Numbered from the stretch's first letter, positions 1 through 6,609 are shown. The stretch is DNA of 12,824 nt from Acetobacter sp. UBA5411 (GCF_002409645.1 NZ_DHNR01000024.1:31327-44150); one strand, 5' to 3'. A program made the numbers and translations. The notes: a model not told the origin generated them from the sequence alone.

Positions 1-40
1 TGTCCTTCTGTCCTTCTGTCCTTCCGTCATTCTGTCCTTG
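1..40. repeat. Five tandem copies of an 8-bp unit
   Basis: The first 40 bases are five contiguous copies of TGTCCTTC: three exact, one with two changes (CGTCATTC, 25-32) and one with a single end change (33-40). The array may continue left of the window. It lies directly upstream of a parS-like palindrome and the parA promoter region, so it could be part of the centromere or control region. It could also be simple slippage. No function is shown by the sequence. Confidence 0.7.
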
Positions 41-46
41 TCGAAT

Positions 47-62
47 GTTGACAGGTGTCAAC
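47..62. promoter_or_regulatory. parS: parS-like palindrome 1
   Basis: GTTGACAGGTGTCAAC is a perfect 7+7 palindrome around a GG centre. The same palindrome recurs at 111-126 and 1418-1433 with a CC centre, which is the same site read on the other strand. Its GTT-N10-AAC shape matches the general outline of RepABC-family parS sites, which ParB/RepB binds. Clustering around parA and parB supports a role as centromere and/or operator. Confidence 0.75.
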
Positions 63-110
63 TCGCCGGTCGCACCAAAATCCGTTTTGTCCCTGAGCCC
101 CAAGAGTTCG

Positions 111-126
111 GTTGACACCTGTCAAC
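111..126. promoter_or_regulatory. parS: parS-like palindrome 2, upstream of parA
   Basis: GTTGACACCTGTCAAC is the second copy of the 16-bp palindrome, about 80 bp before the chosen parA start. It overlaps the -35 side of a possible promoter: GTCAAC (121-126), an 18-bp gap, then TATAGT (145-150). Binding of ParB or ParA here would be expected to repress parAB, as in RepABC plasmids. That regulation is inferred from position. Confidence 0.7.
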
Positions 127-150
127 TCGATCCGTAAATGCGGTTATAGT
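121..150 (+). promoter_or_regulatory. Possible parAB promoter
   Basis: A -10-like hexamer TATAGT (145-150) sits 18 bp after GTCAAC (121-126), which is the right half of parS-like site 2 and only a poor -35. The TTGACA at 112-117 is a better -35 hexamer but is 27 bp away, too far for normal spacing. The promoter is therefore tentative. The overlap with the palindrome would suit autoregulation. Confidence 0.35.
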
Positions 151-208
151 ATTTTTTCGCGCCATCTACCGCATGTGGTGGTTTCGAGCGCACATCAGGA
201 ATTTACCG

Positions 209-1411
209 ATGGACCTAACGACGCCGCTTGAAGAGGGCATGGACGTCCTACTTTCTGAACAGGCAGAAATGCTTTCCACTCAACTACAGGCACATCGCAT
301 GGAGCTGTTTCCTCCAAATGCGCGAAAGGGTTTGAGACAATTTCAAATCGGGGAGGTAGCCAAGCTTATCGGGGTGACCCCTGCCTATCTCCGCAACCTC
401 GCATTAGAGGGGAAAGGACCAAGCCCTCATGTGGGGAAGGGAGGCCGTCGCAGCTATTCAGCTGAGCAAATCTGGGAACTAAGGCGCTTCCTCGCATCGA
501 ACACCCGGAACGGCCGGAACTACTTGCCAACGCGCAATGAAAATGAAGGTCTTCAGGTAGTCGCTGTTGTAAACTTCAAGGGTGGCAGCGGAAAGACAAC
601 ATCGGCAGCCCATCTTGCCCAGGGACTAGCTCTTGACGGTCTGCGCGTTCTCGCGATTGATCTGGACCCGCAGGCCAGCCTGTCAGCGCTCCATGGTTTC
701 CAACCTGAGTTTGACGTCCATACCAACGAAACACTCTATGGTGCGATACGATATGACAACGAGCGACGTCCGCTCTCAGATATCGTTCGCCACACAAATT
801 TTCCCGGCTTGGATATCGTGCCGGGCAATATCGAACTGATGGAGTTCGAATATGAAACGCCGAAGCTTTTGGCGTCCTCAGACCAGGCTGGCGCAGTATT
901 TTTCTCGCGTGTAGACGAAGCGCTACAAGAGGTGGAAGATGACTACGATGTTGTTGTGATCGACTGTCCTCCACAACTCGGGTATCTTACAATGTCTGCA
1001 GTCTGTGCTGCGACAGGTCTTCTTATTACTGTTCACCCGCAGATGTTGGACGTTATGTCGATGTGTCAGTTTCTCATGATGATGAGCGACGTGATGACTC
1101 ATTTACGCAACGCGGGTGCCAACGTGTCTTACAGCTGGGTCCGCTACCTTCTTACACGATTCGAGCCGTCCGATGGCCCGCAGACGCAGATGGCAGCGTT
1201 TATGCGCTCGTTATTTGGCGACCACGTCCTGACGCATCCGATGCTCAAGACTACGGCCATTTCAGATGCGGCGATTACAAAACAGTCCCTTTTTGAAATC
1301 GAGAGAAAGCAATTTACCGGATCGACTTATGACCGCGCTTTGGAATCCGTCAACGCAGTTAATAACGAGATACGAGAACTCATATTTCGTGCGTGGGGAA
1401 GGGACGGCTAG
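209..1411 (+). CDS. parA: ParA-type plasmid partition ATPase (RepA of RepABC systems)
   Basis: Deviant-Walker ATPase that drives plasmid segregation with ParB. Counting from ATG 209, residues about 44-96 are a MerR-like helix-turn-helix (QIGEVAKLIGVTPAYLRNL). Residues 123-131 are the signature Walker A, FKGGSGKTT, followed by the A' motif LAIDLDPQAS and Walker B VVVIDCPPQLG. The length of 400 residues is normal for RepABC-type ParA. I prefer ATG 209 to ATG 173 because AGGA ends 8 bases before it and the extra 12 residues (beginning MWWF) look non-conserved. It is followed by a parS-like palindrome and then parB. The N-terminal DNA-binding domain suggests it also represses its own operon. No defects seen. 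Confidence 0.95.
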   Translation: MDLTTPLEEGMDVLLSEQAEMLSTQLQAHRMELFPPNARKGLRQFQIGEVAKLIGVTPAYLRNLALEGKGPSPHVGKGGRRSYSAEQIWELRRFLASNTRNGRNYLPTRNENEGLQVVAVVNFKGGSGKTTSAAHLAQGLALDGLRVLAIDLDPQASLSALHGFQPEFDVHTNETLYGAIRYDNERRPLSDIVRHTNFPGLDIVPGNIELMEFEYETPKLLASSDQAGAVFFSRVDEALQEVEDDYDVVVIDCPPQLGYLTMSAVCAATGLLITVHPQMLDVMSMCQFLMMMSDVMTHLRNAGANVSYSWVRYLLTRFEPSDGPQTQMAAFMRSLFGDHVLTHPMLKTTAISDAAITKQSLFEIERKQFTGSTYDRALESVNAVNNEIRELIFRAWGRDG

Positions 1412-1417
1412 CCCGCT

Positions 1418-1433
1418 GTTGACACCTGTCAAC
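1418..1433. promoter_or_regulatory. parS: parS-like palindrome 3, between parA and parB
   Basis: GTTGACACCTGTCAAC occurs in the 53-bp gap between the parA stop and the parB start. The dyad extends by two bases on each side (CTG...CAG, 1416-1435), making this the longest of the three copies. Sites in this position are known in RepABC operons, where ParB loads onto DNA. Confidence 0.75.
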
Positions 1434-1464
1434 AGCACTTTTGAAATACATGAGGATTTAGAAC

Positions 1465-2475
1465 ATGGCCCGTAACCACACGCTCGGAAAATTACTATCG
1501 ACCCAAACCGACGCCAATCGCCCAAACGAAGTAAAACCGTCAGGTACGTTTAGCCGAAGCGGTGCGCTCGGGTCTGTTGCTCGCAGCCTTGGAGACCTCA
1601 AAGCTAAGGCGAACGAAGCCGAAAAGCTTGAGGAGAAACTTCGGGACGGAGCCCATGTGATTGAGCTTGATCCAGGGACTGTGGACCCTTCGTTTCTACC
1701 TGACCGTCTTGATGCTCCAGACGATACATTCTTGTCGTTGAGAGACGCCATCGCAGATCGTGGTCAACTGTCGCCGATTCTGGTCCGTCCGAACCCTGTA
1801 ACATCAGGACGCTATCAGGTCGCTTTCGGTCATCGAAGATTGAAGGCTTGTTTAGAGCTTGGCATCACCGTCAAAGCGATAGTCAAGGAACTGAGCGATG
1901 CAGACCTATTAATCGCTCAAGGCCAAGAGAACAGCGAGCGCACAGATCTTTCTTTCTTAGAGCGTGCTCTTTTCGCAAAAAAGCTCGAGACGCTAGGTTA
2001 TGGTCGTGACGTTGCCATGGCCGCTTTAGGAATAGATAAGACTGAACTTTCTCGACTCATCAGTGTCGCGAGAGAACTCGATGACGAAATTGTAGCCTAT
2101 TTGGGGCGTTGCCCGAGTATCGGGAGAAAGCGATGGTTGGACTTCGCTGACGCATTAAAATCTCCGGGTGGGCAGAAACGCTGCCTAAAGTTTATTCGTG
2201 AAACAGCTGAGCACAACGCGGACGATGAAAAGCGCTTTATGGCGGCCTACAAAGCAGTGGTCGGACCGAAAGCCTCATCTGTCACGGGAGCGAACCGCGA
2301 GCCGTTATCTTGGCAATCGCCTGACAAGGATTTGATTGTGAAGGCCGAATCTGGCGACCGAAAAGGTCGCATCGACATTCGGAGTGAGAAATCGCCTGAG
2401 TTTGTCTCCTTCTTATTGGAGAAGATCCCACAGCTGTACAAGGATTTCTCGAAGGTCAGAAAGAATACTCAGTGA
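1465..2475 (+). CDS. parB: ParB-type plasmid partition protein (RepB-like)
   Basis: Centromere-binding partner of ParA, 336 residues. The ParB/Srx N-terminal domain covers roughly residues 65-160. It has the nucleotide (CTP) box GHRRLKAC at 122-129 and the downstream ENSERTDLSFLERA segment typical of ParB. A helix-turn-helix follows at about 178-205 (VAMAALGIDKTELSRLI), and the C-terminus would be the dimerisation region. The basic N-terminus containing LGKLLS is like RepB proteins. GAGG lies 9 bases before ATG 1465. Probably co-transcribed with parA and presumed to bind the GTTGACA palindromes. Its last 7 bases overlap the end of the convergent repA gene, so no terminator separates them. Confidence 0.93.
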   Translation: MARNHTLGKLLSTQTDANRPNEVKPSGTFSRSGALGSVARSLGDLKAKANEAEKLEEKLRDGAHVIELDPGTVDPSFLPDRLDAPDDTFLSLRDAIADRGQLSPILVRPNPVTSGRYQVAFGHRRLKACLELGITVKAIVKELSDADLLIAQGQENSERTDLSFLERALFAKKLETLGYGRDVAMAALGIDKTELSRLISVARELDDEIVAYLGRCPSIGRKRWLDFADALKSPGGQKRCLKFIRETAEHNADDEKRFMAAYKAVVGPKASSVTGANREPLSWQSPDKDLIVKAESGDRKGRIDIRSEKSPEFVSFLLEKIPQLYKDFSKVRKNTQ

Positions 2476-3485
2476 TCTACAGGTGGAGGGGAGGGTGATA
2501 GGACCACTCCCCTCTCCGTGACTTTTACTTTTGCGGCTCTGTAGGCAGCCAAGGCTAACGCAAGAGGTTCTTGAAATTCTGCTTTGAATTGGCGCAACAG
2601 TTTGAACTCGCGACCGAACTGCTTCCATAACGCCGCCCAAGAAACAGGCGTTTCGTCACGCAGAGCGTGCAAGCGAAATGCCAGCCAGAGATAAGCGTCA
2701 ATCGCTCGTGGCGATGTCTGGATATCTTTAATAGCCGCGCGGTCGATTAACACTGGATGACGACGCAACTCATTATAAAACGCCTCAGAAAGTGTAATTT
2801 GTTCGATCATCCGCGTAGTCCGCTTAGTGCGGGGATCGACCTCGCCTACATAGCGGAAGCTTTCTACCAACCGTTCATTTACGACCACGCCCGCTTGGTC
2901 ATTTCCAAACTTGAAGTCGATTGTGCAGGTCGCGAGCCGTTCAATCTGTTCCAAGAGCTTCCTGGAAATTGGACCGCCACGGCTCAAGCCAAGCTTTTTG
3001 AGTAGCGCGGCGGGACTTTTGCCAAGATATATTTCTCTACTGCGATTCTCGAGTGCTTCGGACTGCCAATCAATCAGGAGCAGTCGAGCGATTGCACCAG
3101 AGGGTACTGACAGGTCTTCTCTTACGTCATCATCTCGAAGGCGCACCCCTGGCCGTACTAGGAGCTGTGCGTAATCCGTCTTTATTAGCCAGTCCTCGCC
3201 AGGGTCGCGATCTTTATGTGGGAGACCAGCAAGACACCATGCGGTGTACGTATATCCGACCTCGCCGCCACCTTCCGCTTCCCTTACGAGAGATGAGGAT
3301 ACGGCATCTATCACTTTACGGCCCGAACGCCCGGCGACTACGTCGAGGAGGGACGGGGGGCGTGGTGAGGGGCGATTAGCTGCATATGATTGGGCGAATG
3401 TCAGAGCTTCATTTGCTCCGTGGGTCTCTACGAGCCCGTGGAGATTTTCAAAGAGATCATCCTGCTCCGGGGCTCGGTCTTTCAC
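2469..3485 (-). CDS. repA: Plasmid replication initiator RepA (RPA family, PF04796-like)
   Basis: Replication initiator expected to bind the neighbouring iterons and open the origin with host DnaA. Family features seen are ARLLLIDWQSEALENRSREI followed by GKSPAALLKKLGLSRGG, LSEAFYNELRRHPVLIDRAAI, DAYLWLAFRLHAL, PVSWAALWKQFG and a C-terminal LSPSPPPV. The frame stays open back to TTG 3668, but that region holds three inverted iterons and a possible promoter (3641-3668). It is rich in Ser/Thr/Ala and looks unlike a folded domain. I therefore place the start at GTG 3485, which follows a GGAT and gives 338 residues, suiting the family; TTG 3668 (399 residues) is the alternative. The gene points away from the origin and toward parB, unlike repC in a standard repABC operon. 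Confidence 0.88.
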   Translation of the reverse strand: MKDRAPEQDDLFENLHGLVETHGANEALTFAQSYAANRPSPRPPSLLDVVAGRSGRKVIDAVSSSLVREAEGGGEVGYTYTAWCLAGLPHKDRDPGEDWLIKTDYAQLLVRPGVRLRDDDVREDLSVPSGAIARLLLIDWQSEALENRSREIYLGKSPAALLKKLGLSRGGPISRKLLEQIERLATCTIDFKFGNDQAGVVVNERLVESFRYVGEVDPRTKRTTRMIEQITLSEAFYNELRRHPVLIDRAAIKDIQTSPRAIDAYLWLAFRLHALRDETPVSWAALWKQFGREFKLLRQFKAEFQEPLALALAAYRAAKVKVTERGVVLSPSPPPVDH

Positions 3486-3545
3486 ACTGGTTATCCAAGC
3501 TATTCCAAGGTGATGAGAAAATGCACGGTCTTGTGAGCCTGTCGA

Positions 3546-3620
3546 TGTGTTTCTTGCTGACGGCGCGGATGATGTGTTCGTCCCTGACGCACTGCTGGCG
3601 TCGGAGTGTTGTTTGCTGAC
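3546..3620 (-). repeat. Inverted iteron cluster (3 copies)
   Basis: Three iteron copies read on the minus strand: GTCAGCAAGAAACACA (3561-3546), GTCAGGGACGAACACA (3588-3573) and GTCAGCAAACAACACT (3620-3605). Starts are 27 and 32 bp apart. They oppose the seven-copy array to the right. Inverted secondary iterons next to an initiator gene commonly act as operators or control elements; that role is inferred here. Confidence 0.75.
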
Positions 3621-3640
3621 GCAAGAACAATTTAGGAAGT

Positions 3641-3668
3641 ATTGTAAGTAATATTGTTTCGTCGGCAA
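3641..3668 (-). promoter_or_regulatory. Possible repA promoter overlapping an iteron
   Basis: On the minus strand TTGCCG (3668-3663) is followed after 16 bp by TACAAT (3646-3641). The -35-like element lies inside the iteron at 3661-3676, so RepA binding would block transcription and give autorepression. If transcription starts here, the TTG at 3668 cannot be the repA start, which supports an internal start. Prediction from spacing and hexamers only. Confidence 0.35.
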
Positions 3669-3979
3669 TCAACACGTGGATAAAAACCTAGTGCATTGAA
3701 ATGTAGATATTTTTTTTTGGCTCCAATTTTCGGTGTCGGCAACGAACACATCTCGCTATGTGGATAACTGCCTGCGCTGAAGCGGTCGGTTGCATCCGTC
3801 GGCAAAAAACACTGGGAAAACTCTATCGAAATAAACGTCAGCAGAGAACACAAAACTCCCTTTTCACGGCGTTAAGACTTTCTTAATTGAAGAATCAGAC
3901 TCGAGTCTCTGTCGGCCATCAACAGGTCACTTGGGTCGTCAGCAAAAAACACAGGTGTCTCGCGTCGGCAATGAACACA
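3661..3979 (+). repeat. Direct iteron array (7 copies)
   Basis: Copies start at 3661, 3735, 3798, 3837, 3911, 3938 and 3964. The invariant core is GTC(G/A)GC followed after a short variable gap by AACA. Examples are GTCGGCAATGAACACA (3964-3979) and GTCAGCAAAAAACACA (3938-3953). The copy at 3911 ends in AACAGG and is the most divergent. A partial copy, TCGGCAATCAGAAC, overlaps the recombinase stop at 3997-4010. Confidence 0.85.
3759..3767 (-). promoter_or_regulatory. DnaA box
   Basis: TGTGGATAA on + is an exact TTATCCACA on -, the consensus DnaA-binding nonamer, located between the second and third direct iterons. A second box with one mismatch (TTATCCACG on -) is at 3675-3683, overlapping the end of the first direct iteron. 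Both positions suit helper loading of DnaA at an iteron origin. Confidence 0.7.
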
Positions 3980-4003
3980 AATGCGGGGCGGATCACTCGG
4001 CAA

Positions 4004-5509
4004 TCAGAACCGGGTCTTCCCTGGATGCTTCGTGAGCGCCTGATCCTCTTCGATGTAGGCTTCCAACACGCGGTAATCGCGGTGCCGCGAGAAGCGCTTG
4101 AGCGACGTGAGGTCGAAGCCGTCCTGCGCGCCGGTTGTGATGGCACCACGGCGTAGACTGTGGCCACTGAAGTCACCCTCGATCCCGGCCGCATGGCAAC
4201 GCTGTTTGATGATCTTGGCGACTGACCAGTCCGAGAGGCTCTCCGTGCCGATTTTCGGGGCAGGGGGCGGCTTGTTGTCCTTCGTAGCCGCCGGTGCCCA
4301 GATCCGCGGGAAGGCCGCCGTGTTCGTGTTCTCGCTGTCGGCCTTAGCTCCCTTGGTCTTTTTTTTCGGCGTCAGCTTTGACTGCCGCAGCCACGTCTCC
4401 CAGGCGCGCACCGGACAATGCCGGGTGATCCCGCGCGGAATGATGATCGTGGTACCGTGATGCTTCTTGTCGCCTTTAGACCGGGGGAGGGTGATCCGCA
4501 TGCAGTCGTCGTCGAGCGTGACGTATTCAAGCTGGATCGCGGCCAGTTCGGATCGGCGCAAGGCGCCGCCATAACCGATCAGCAGAATGGCGCGGTCACG
4601 GGCGTCCACCAGCGAGGTCATCGGGATCGCATCGACAACCTCGCAGATCATCTCCCAGGTCAGACCCTTTACCTGACGCGGCAGTGTTTTCCTTGGGGCG
4701 CGATGAATGCCCGCCAGCGTCTCGGAGACGAGCGCGTGTGTAGTCGGAATAGGAAGATGGGCGATGTGATGGAGATAACGCAGCGCCGCGCGATGCAGTT
4801 CGATCGTGGCCGGCTTCCGTCCCCGCAATGCGAGATCCGCGAGATAGGTCGCCACGTCTTCGCTGTGGGCGGGGAGGGCGGAAAGCCCATGACCTCCCGC
4901 CCACGCACACCAGCCTGCGATGGCCGAGCGATAGGCGCGACGGGTATTGGCGGCCTTGCCAAGCTGCACGAAGGCACCAACGGCCGCCTGCGATGTCTTC
5001 AGTCGCCCGTCGTGTTCGGGGATCTCCACTTCGGACAGGGCGGCGAACCAGCGCGCCACATTGGCTGGAGCCTGTCCGATAGGAGCAGGGACGGAAATCA
5101 CGTCCGGACCTTCTCTCTCAGCCTGCGCGGACATTGGCTTGCCACGGTCAACCGGAACCACGGCCGCGACGAACGCCAGCCGTTGGCGATCAAGTTCCAG
5201 CACCAGCTCAAGCCGGAAACCAACAGGAAGGTAGGGGAGGGCGGTTTCGACCATCGTGCGGGCAACGGCGGCATGTTCCGCGCTTTGGGGGAGTTCAGTG
5301 TCTGGTAGGAAGTCCCCATCGGGAAGCGAGTTGCCGGCAATGAACACGGGGAGGGGAGGGGAGAAACAGGCGGTCGAGAGGATGGGTCGCAATACTTCAG
5401 TTGAAGCGTCAGCTTCACCCAGGCGTTGCCGGGTGAGGCGATCCACCTGTTCGAGAACACGCGGGAGAAGAACGGGCCAGGATCCGGTCAGGTGGAGAGC
5501 GTCAAGCAT
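4004..5509 (-). CDS. Tyrosine recombinase / site-specific integrase
   Basis: Catalyses site-specific strand exchange. The 501-residue protein has a core-binding SAM-like domain at about 175-285 (TRRAYRSAIAGWCAWAG...ATIELHRAALRYLHHIAH) and a catalytic domain from about 290. Catalytic residues visible are Arg318 or 319 in ALRRSEL, the box II pair His450 and Arg453 in HSLRRG, His476 in SRHRD and the nucleophile Tyr485 in LEAYIEE. The first ~170 residues are an N-terminal extension I do not recognise, making the protein longer than usual phage integrases (350-400). GC content is visibly higher than in parAB or the origin, suggesting separate acquisition. It starts 13 bp after the stop of the exported-protein gene, so they may share a transcript. 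Its targets are not evident; multimer resolution or integration are both possible. Confidence 0.92.
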   Translation of the reverse strand: MLDALHLTGSWPVLLPRVLEQVDRLTRQRLGEADASTEVLRPILSTACFSPPLPVFIAGNSLPDGDFLPDTELPQSAEHAAVARTMVETALPYLPVGFRLELVLELDRQRLAFVAAVVPVDRGKPMSAQAEREGPDVISVPAPIGQAPANVARWFAALSEVEIPEHDGRLKTSQAAVGAFVQLGKAANTRRAYRSAIAGWCAWAGGHGLSALPAHSEDVATYLADLALRGRKPATIELHRAALRYLHHIAHLPIPTTHALVSETLAGIHRAPRKTLPRQVKGLTWEMICEVVDAIPMTSLVDARDRAILLIGYGGALRRSELAAIQLEYVTLDDDCMRITLPRSKGDKKHHGTTIIIPRGITRHCPVRAWETWLRQSKLTPKKKTKGAKADSENTNTAAFPRIWAPAATKDNKPPPAPKIGTESLSDWSVAKIIKQRCHAAGIEGDFSGHSLRRGAITTGAQDGFDLTSLKRFSRHRDYRVLEAYIEEDQALTKHPGKTRF

Positions 5510-5522
5510 TGCCCGTTATTGT

Positions 5523-5996
5523 TTAGCGGGCAGGGGTGAACTTGCCATCCCCGAAAACGACGGTTTCACCGCTGGTCTTCGGCGACCCAACACTTGGACG
5601 CCCCGTGTAGTCACCGGTCGTGGCGTGCAACGTGCCCCGGCTTACCCTGGCATGCACATCGGGACTGCAGTCTCCAAACACTGGACTAAGGCGGGCTGGC
5701 GAGGTGGTGAGATCGACTGCCTGAAATTGCATCTCGCAGGCATTACCGCCTGCGCTCTCTGCGAGCAGCACATAGGCATGTCCCTGTCCTGTGTAAGGGC
5801 CGAGAAGTCCAACGCGCTCATTGTTGGTGTCATGCGTCAGGACTGATCCGTCCACTGCAATTACGTGATCTGTCTGACCAACTGTGCGCACTGTGATTTG
5901 ATGGTCCCTCACGGTGAGAGAGGTCACCGGTTCGGTCGCATGTGCTGGACACACGACAAAAACGGCAAAAGCCAGAAGTGCTGAAATCTTCTGCAA
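5523..5996 (-). CDS. Small exported protein, function unknown
   Basis: A 157-residue protein not assigned to a family. It starts MQKISALLAFAVFVVCPAHA, a clear Sec signal peptide with cleavage likely after AHA (residue 20). The mature part is beta-rich in character (repeated VxV and TV patterns) with two cysteines (about residues 87 and 110) that could form a disulfide. The start is TTG at 5996, with GGAGAG placed 6 bases before it. The preceding gene ends 24 bp upstream and the recombinase begins 13 bp downstream, so the cluster looks like an operon running from the promoter at 6604-6576. The upstream leader is partly duplicated at 6498-6524. Periplasmic location is inferred from the signal peptide; the role is unknown. 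Confidence 0.75.
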   Translation of the reverse strand: MQKISALLAFAVFVVCPAHATEPVTSLTVRDHQITVRTVGQTDHVIAVDGSVLTHDTNNERVGLLGPYTGQGHAYVLLAESAGGNACEMQFQAVDLTTSPARLSPVFGDCSPDVHARVSRGTLHATTGDYTGRPSVGSPKTSGETVVFGDGKFTPAR

Positions 5997-5998
5997 GG

Positions 5999-6026
5999 CA
6001 AACTCTCCGGGAGTTGGGTGTCAGTC
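5999..6026. repeat. Imperfect direct repeat, copy 1 (other copy 6498-6524)
   Basis: On + this segment and 6498-6524 share CAAA(C)TCTCCGGG, then TTGG and TGTCAGT, differing by one indel and a few substitutions. On the minus strand each copy contains the Shine-Dalgarno and the spacer immediately before a signal-peptide-encoding start. This indicates a local duplication of an intercistronic region, suggesting the small exported genes arose by tandem duplication. Confidence 0.55.
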
Positions 6027-6410
6027 GCAGCCGTATTTCCTAGTTGGGGCCCAGTATTCACCTTCCTCACCCATGGCCCATTTTCGTTTAGCCCAAGAGA
6101 CAGTGATCGGGTCTCCCTCCTTAAAGGCGCCAAACTCATTTTCATCAACGAGGAAAGTATCTGGCCCTCCACTCTTATATCGAACAGCTAAATGGTATTC
6201 GCTATACATTGGAGCACGGTTCAAAAAACTGCCTCCTCCTCCTTTTTGTTCGATCCATGCTTTCGTTATTACCCCACATCCGCCCGAAGGAGGAGAAGCG
6301 CTAGCTTGTGGCATCGGAACAGCGTGCCCTTCAAAAGCATGGATACCCCAGGTTATAAGGACGCCAGTTGCGATCGTGCAGACGATATATTTCAGGTAAT
6401 TTTGCATCAT
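6021..6410 (-). CDS. Small membrane-anchored periplasmic protein, function unknown
   Basis: About 130 residues from ATG 6410. A hydrophobic segment near the N-terminus (YIVCTIATGVLITWGIHAF) is an uncleaved anchor or signal sequence, followed by a Pro/Ser-rich linker and a soluble beta-rich domain (YHLAVRYKSG, TFLVDENEFGAFKEGDPITV). That last pattern, where a property is followed by KEGDPITV, is like small beta-barrel domains, but I do not recognise a family. Two cysteines flank the domain (GGCG and KYGCD). The frame opens at 6446, but AGAAGA lies just before the ATG pair at 6410/6407, so I start there. The stop lies within the duplicated leader segment preceding the next gene. Confidence 0.7.
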   Translation of the reverse strand: MMQNYLKYIVCTIATGVLITWGIHAFEGHAVPMPQASASPPSGGCGVITKAWIEQKGGGGSFLNRAPMYSEYHLAVRYKSGGPDTFLVDENEFGAFKEGDPITVSWAKRKWAMGEEGEYWAPTRKYGCD

Positions 6411-6429
6411 TTTCTTCTGTATTTGAGTA

Positions 6430-6495
6430 TCAGCGGAAGACTGCATACGCTGATGGTATAGCTGCCGAAAACATCAAAATTAGAATCTTCTTCAT
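6430..6495 (-). CDS. Signal-peptide-like micro-ORF, possible gene remnant
   Basis: Reads MKKILILMFSAAIPSAYA followed by VFR and a stop: 21 residues that are almost exactly one Sec signal peptide with an AYA cleavage site and nothing after it. GGAG sits about 7 bases before ATG 6495, a good ribosome site. The 27 bp in front of it (6498-6524) closely resemble the 28 bp in front of the exported-protein gene (5999-6026). It is either the 5' stump of a duplicated exported-protein gene or a real short peptide that leads translation into the next gene. Too short to be certain it is expressed. Confidence 0.4.
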   Translation of the reverse strand: MKKILILMFSAAIPSAYAVFR

Positions 6496-6497
6496 AA

Positions 6498-6524
6498 CAA
6501 ATCTCCGGGGTTTGGATGTCAGTG
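6498..6524. repeat. Imperfect direct repeat, copy 2 (other copy 5999-6026)
   Basis: Second copy of the duplicated leader, immediately upstream (on -) of the signal-peptide-like micro-ORF at 6495-6430. It keeps the GGAG ribosome site. Confidence 0.55.
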
Positions 6525-6575
6525 TTATTTGGCGTTGGCATTCGGAAGAAACTCTCCCTCTGCCGATTAGTTGTC

Positions 6576-6604
6576 ATCATAGTTTACACCTGATCATCTG
6601 TCAA
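6576..6604 (-). promoter_or_regulatory. Strong minus-strand promoter for the small-protein cluster
   Basis: On - there is a perfect -35 TTGACA (6604-6599), a 17-bp spacer and a near-perfect -10 TATGAT (6581-6576). It points toward the micro-ORF, the two small exported or anchored proteins and possibly the tyrosine recombinase. Its -35 is separated by only 5 bp from the -35 of the opposite promoter. Confidence 0.65.
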
Positions 6605-6609
6605 GTAAG

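Larger units (their letters stand above)
3546..3979. other. oriV: Iteron-type replication origin (oriV)
   Basis: Ten copies of a 16-bp unit close to GTCGGCAANNAACACA are visible. Seven read on + at 3661, 3735, 3798, 3837, 3911, 3938 and 3964. Three read on - at 3546-3561, 3573-3588 and 3605-3620, inside the upstream extension of the repA frame. A perfect DnaA box (TTATCCACA on -, 3759-3767) and a one-mismatch box (TTATCCACG on -, 3675-3683) lie among them. A T-rich run at about 3707-3718 could be an unwinding element. Spacing between iterons is irregular rather than one helical period. This is the expected target of RepA and fills the gene-free interval between repA and the recombinase. Confidence 0.88.

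Noticed and set aside
3546..3979. CRISPR array
   Set aside because: The repeats are only 16 bp, occur in both orientations, have irregular spacing and lie beside a replication initiator with DnaA boxes, so they are iterons.
4418..5308. 296-residue open frame on + opposite the tyrosine recombinase
   Set aside because: It is antisense to a gene with complete catalytic motifs. Long antisense frames are expected in GC-rich coding DNA, and its translation shows no recognisable domain.
5256..5846. 196-residue open frame on + across the recombinase start and the exported-protein gene
   Set aside because: It overlaps two better-supported minus-strand genes and has no motif or ribosome site.
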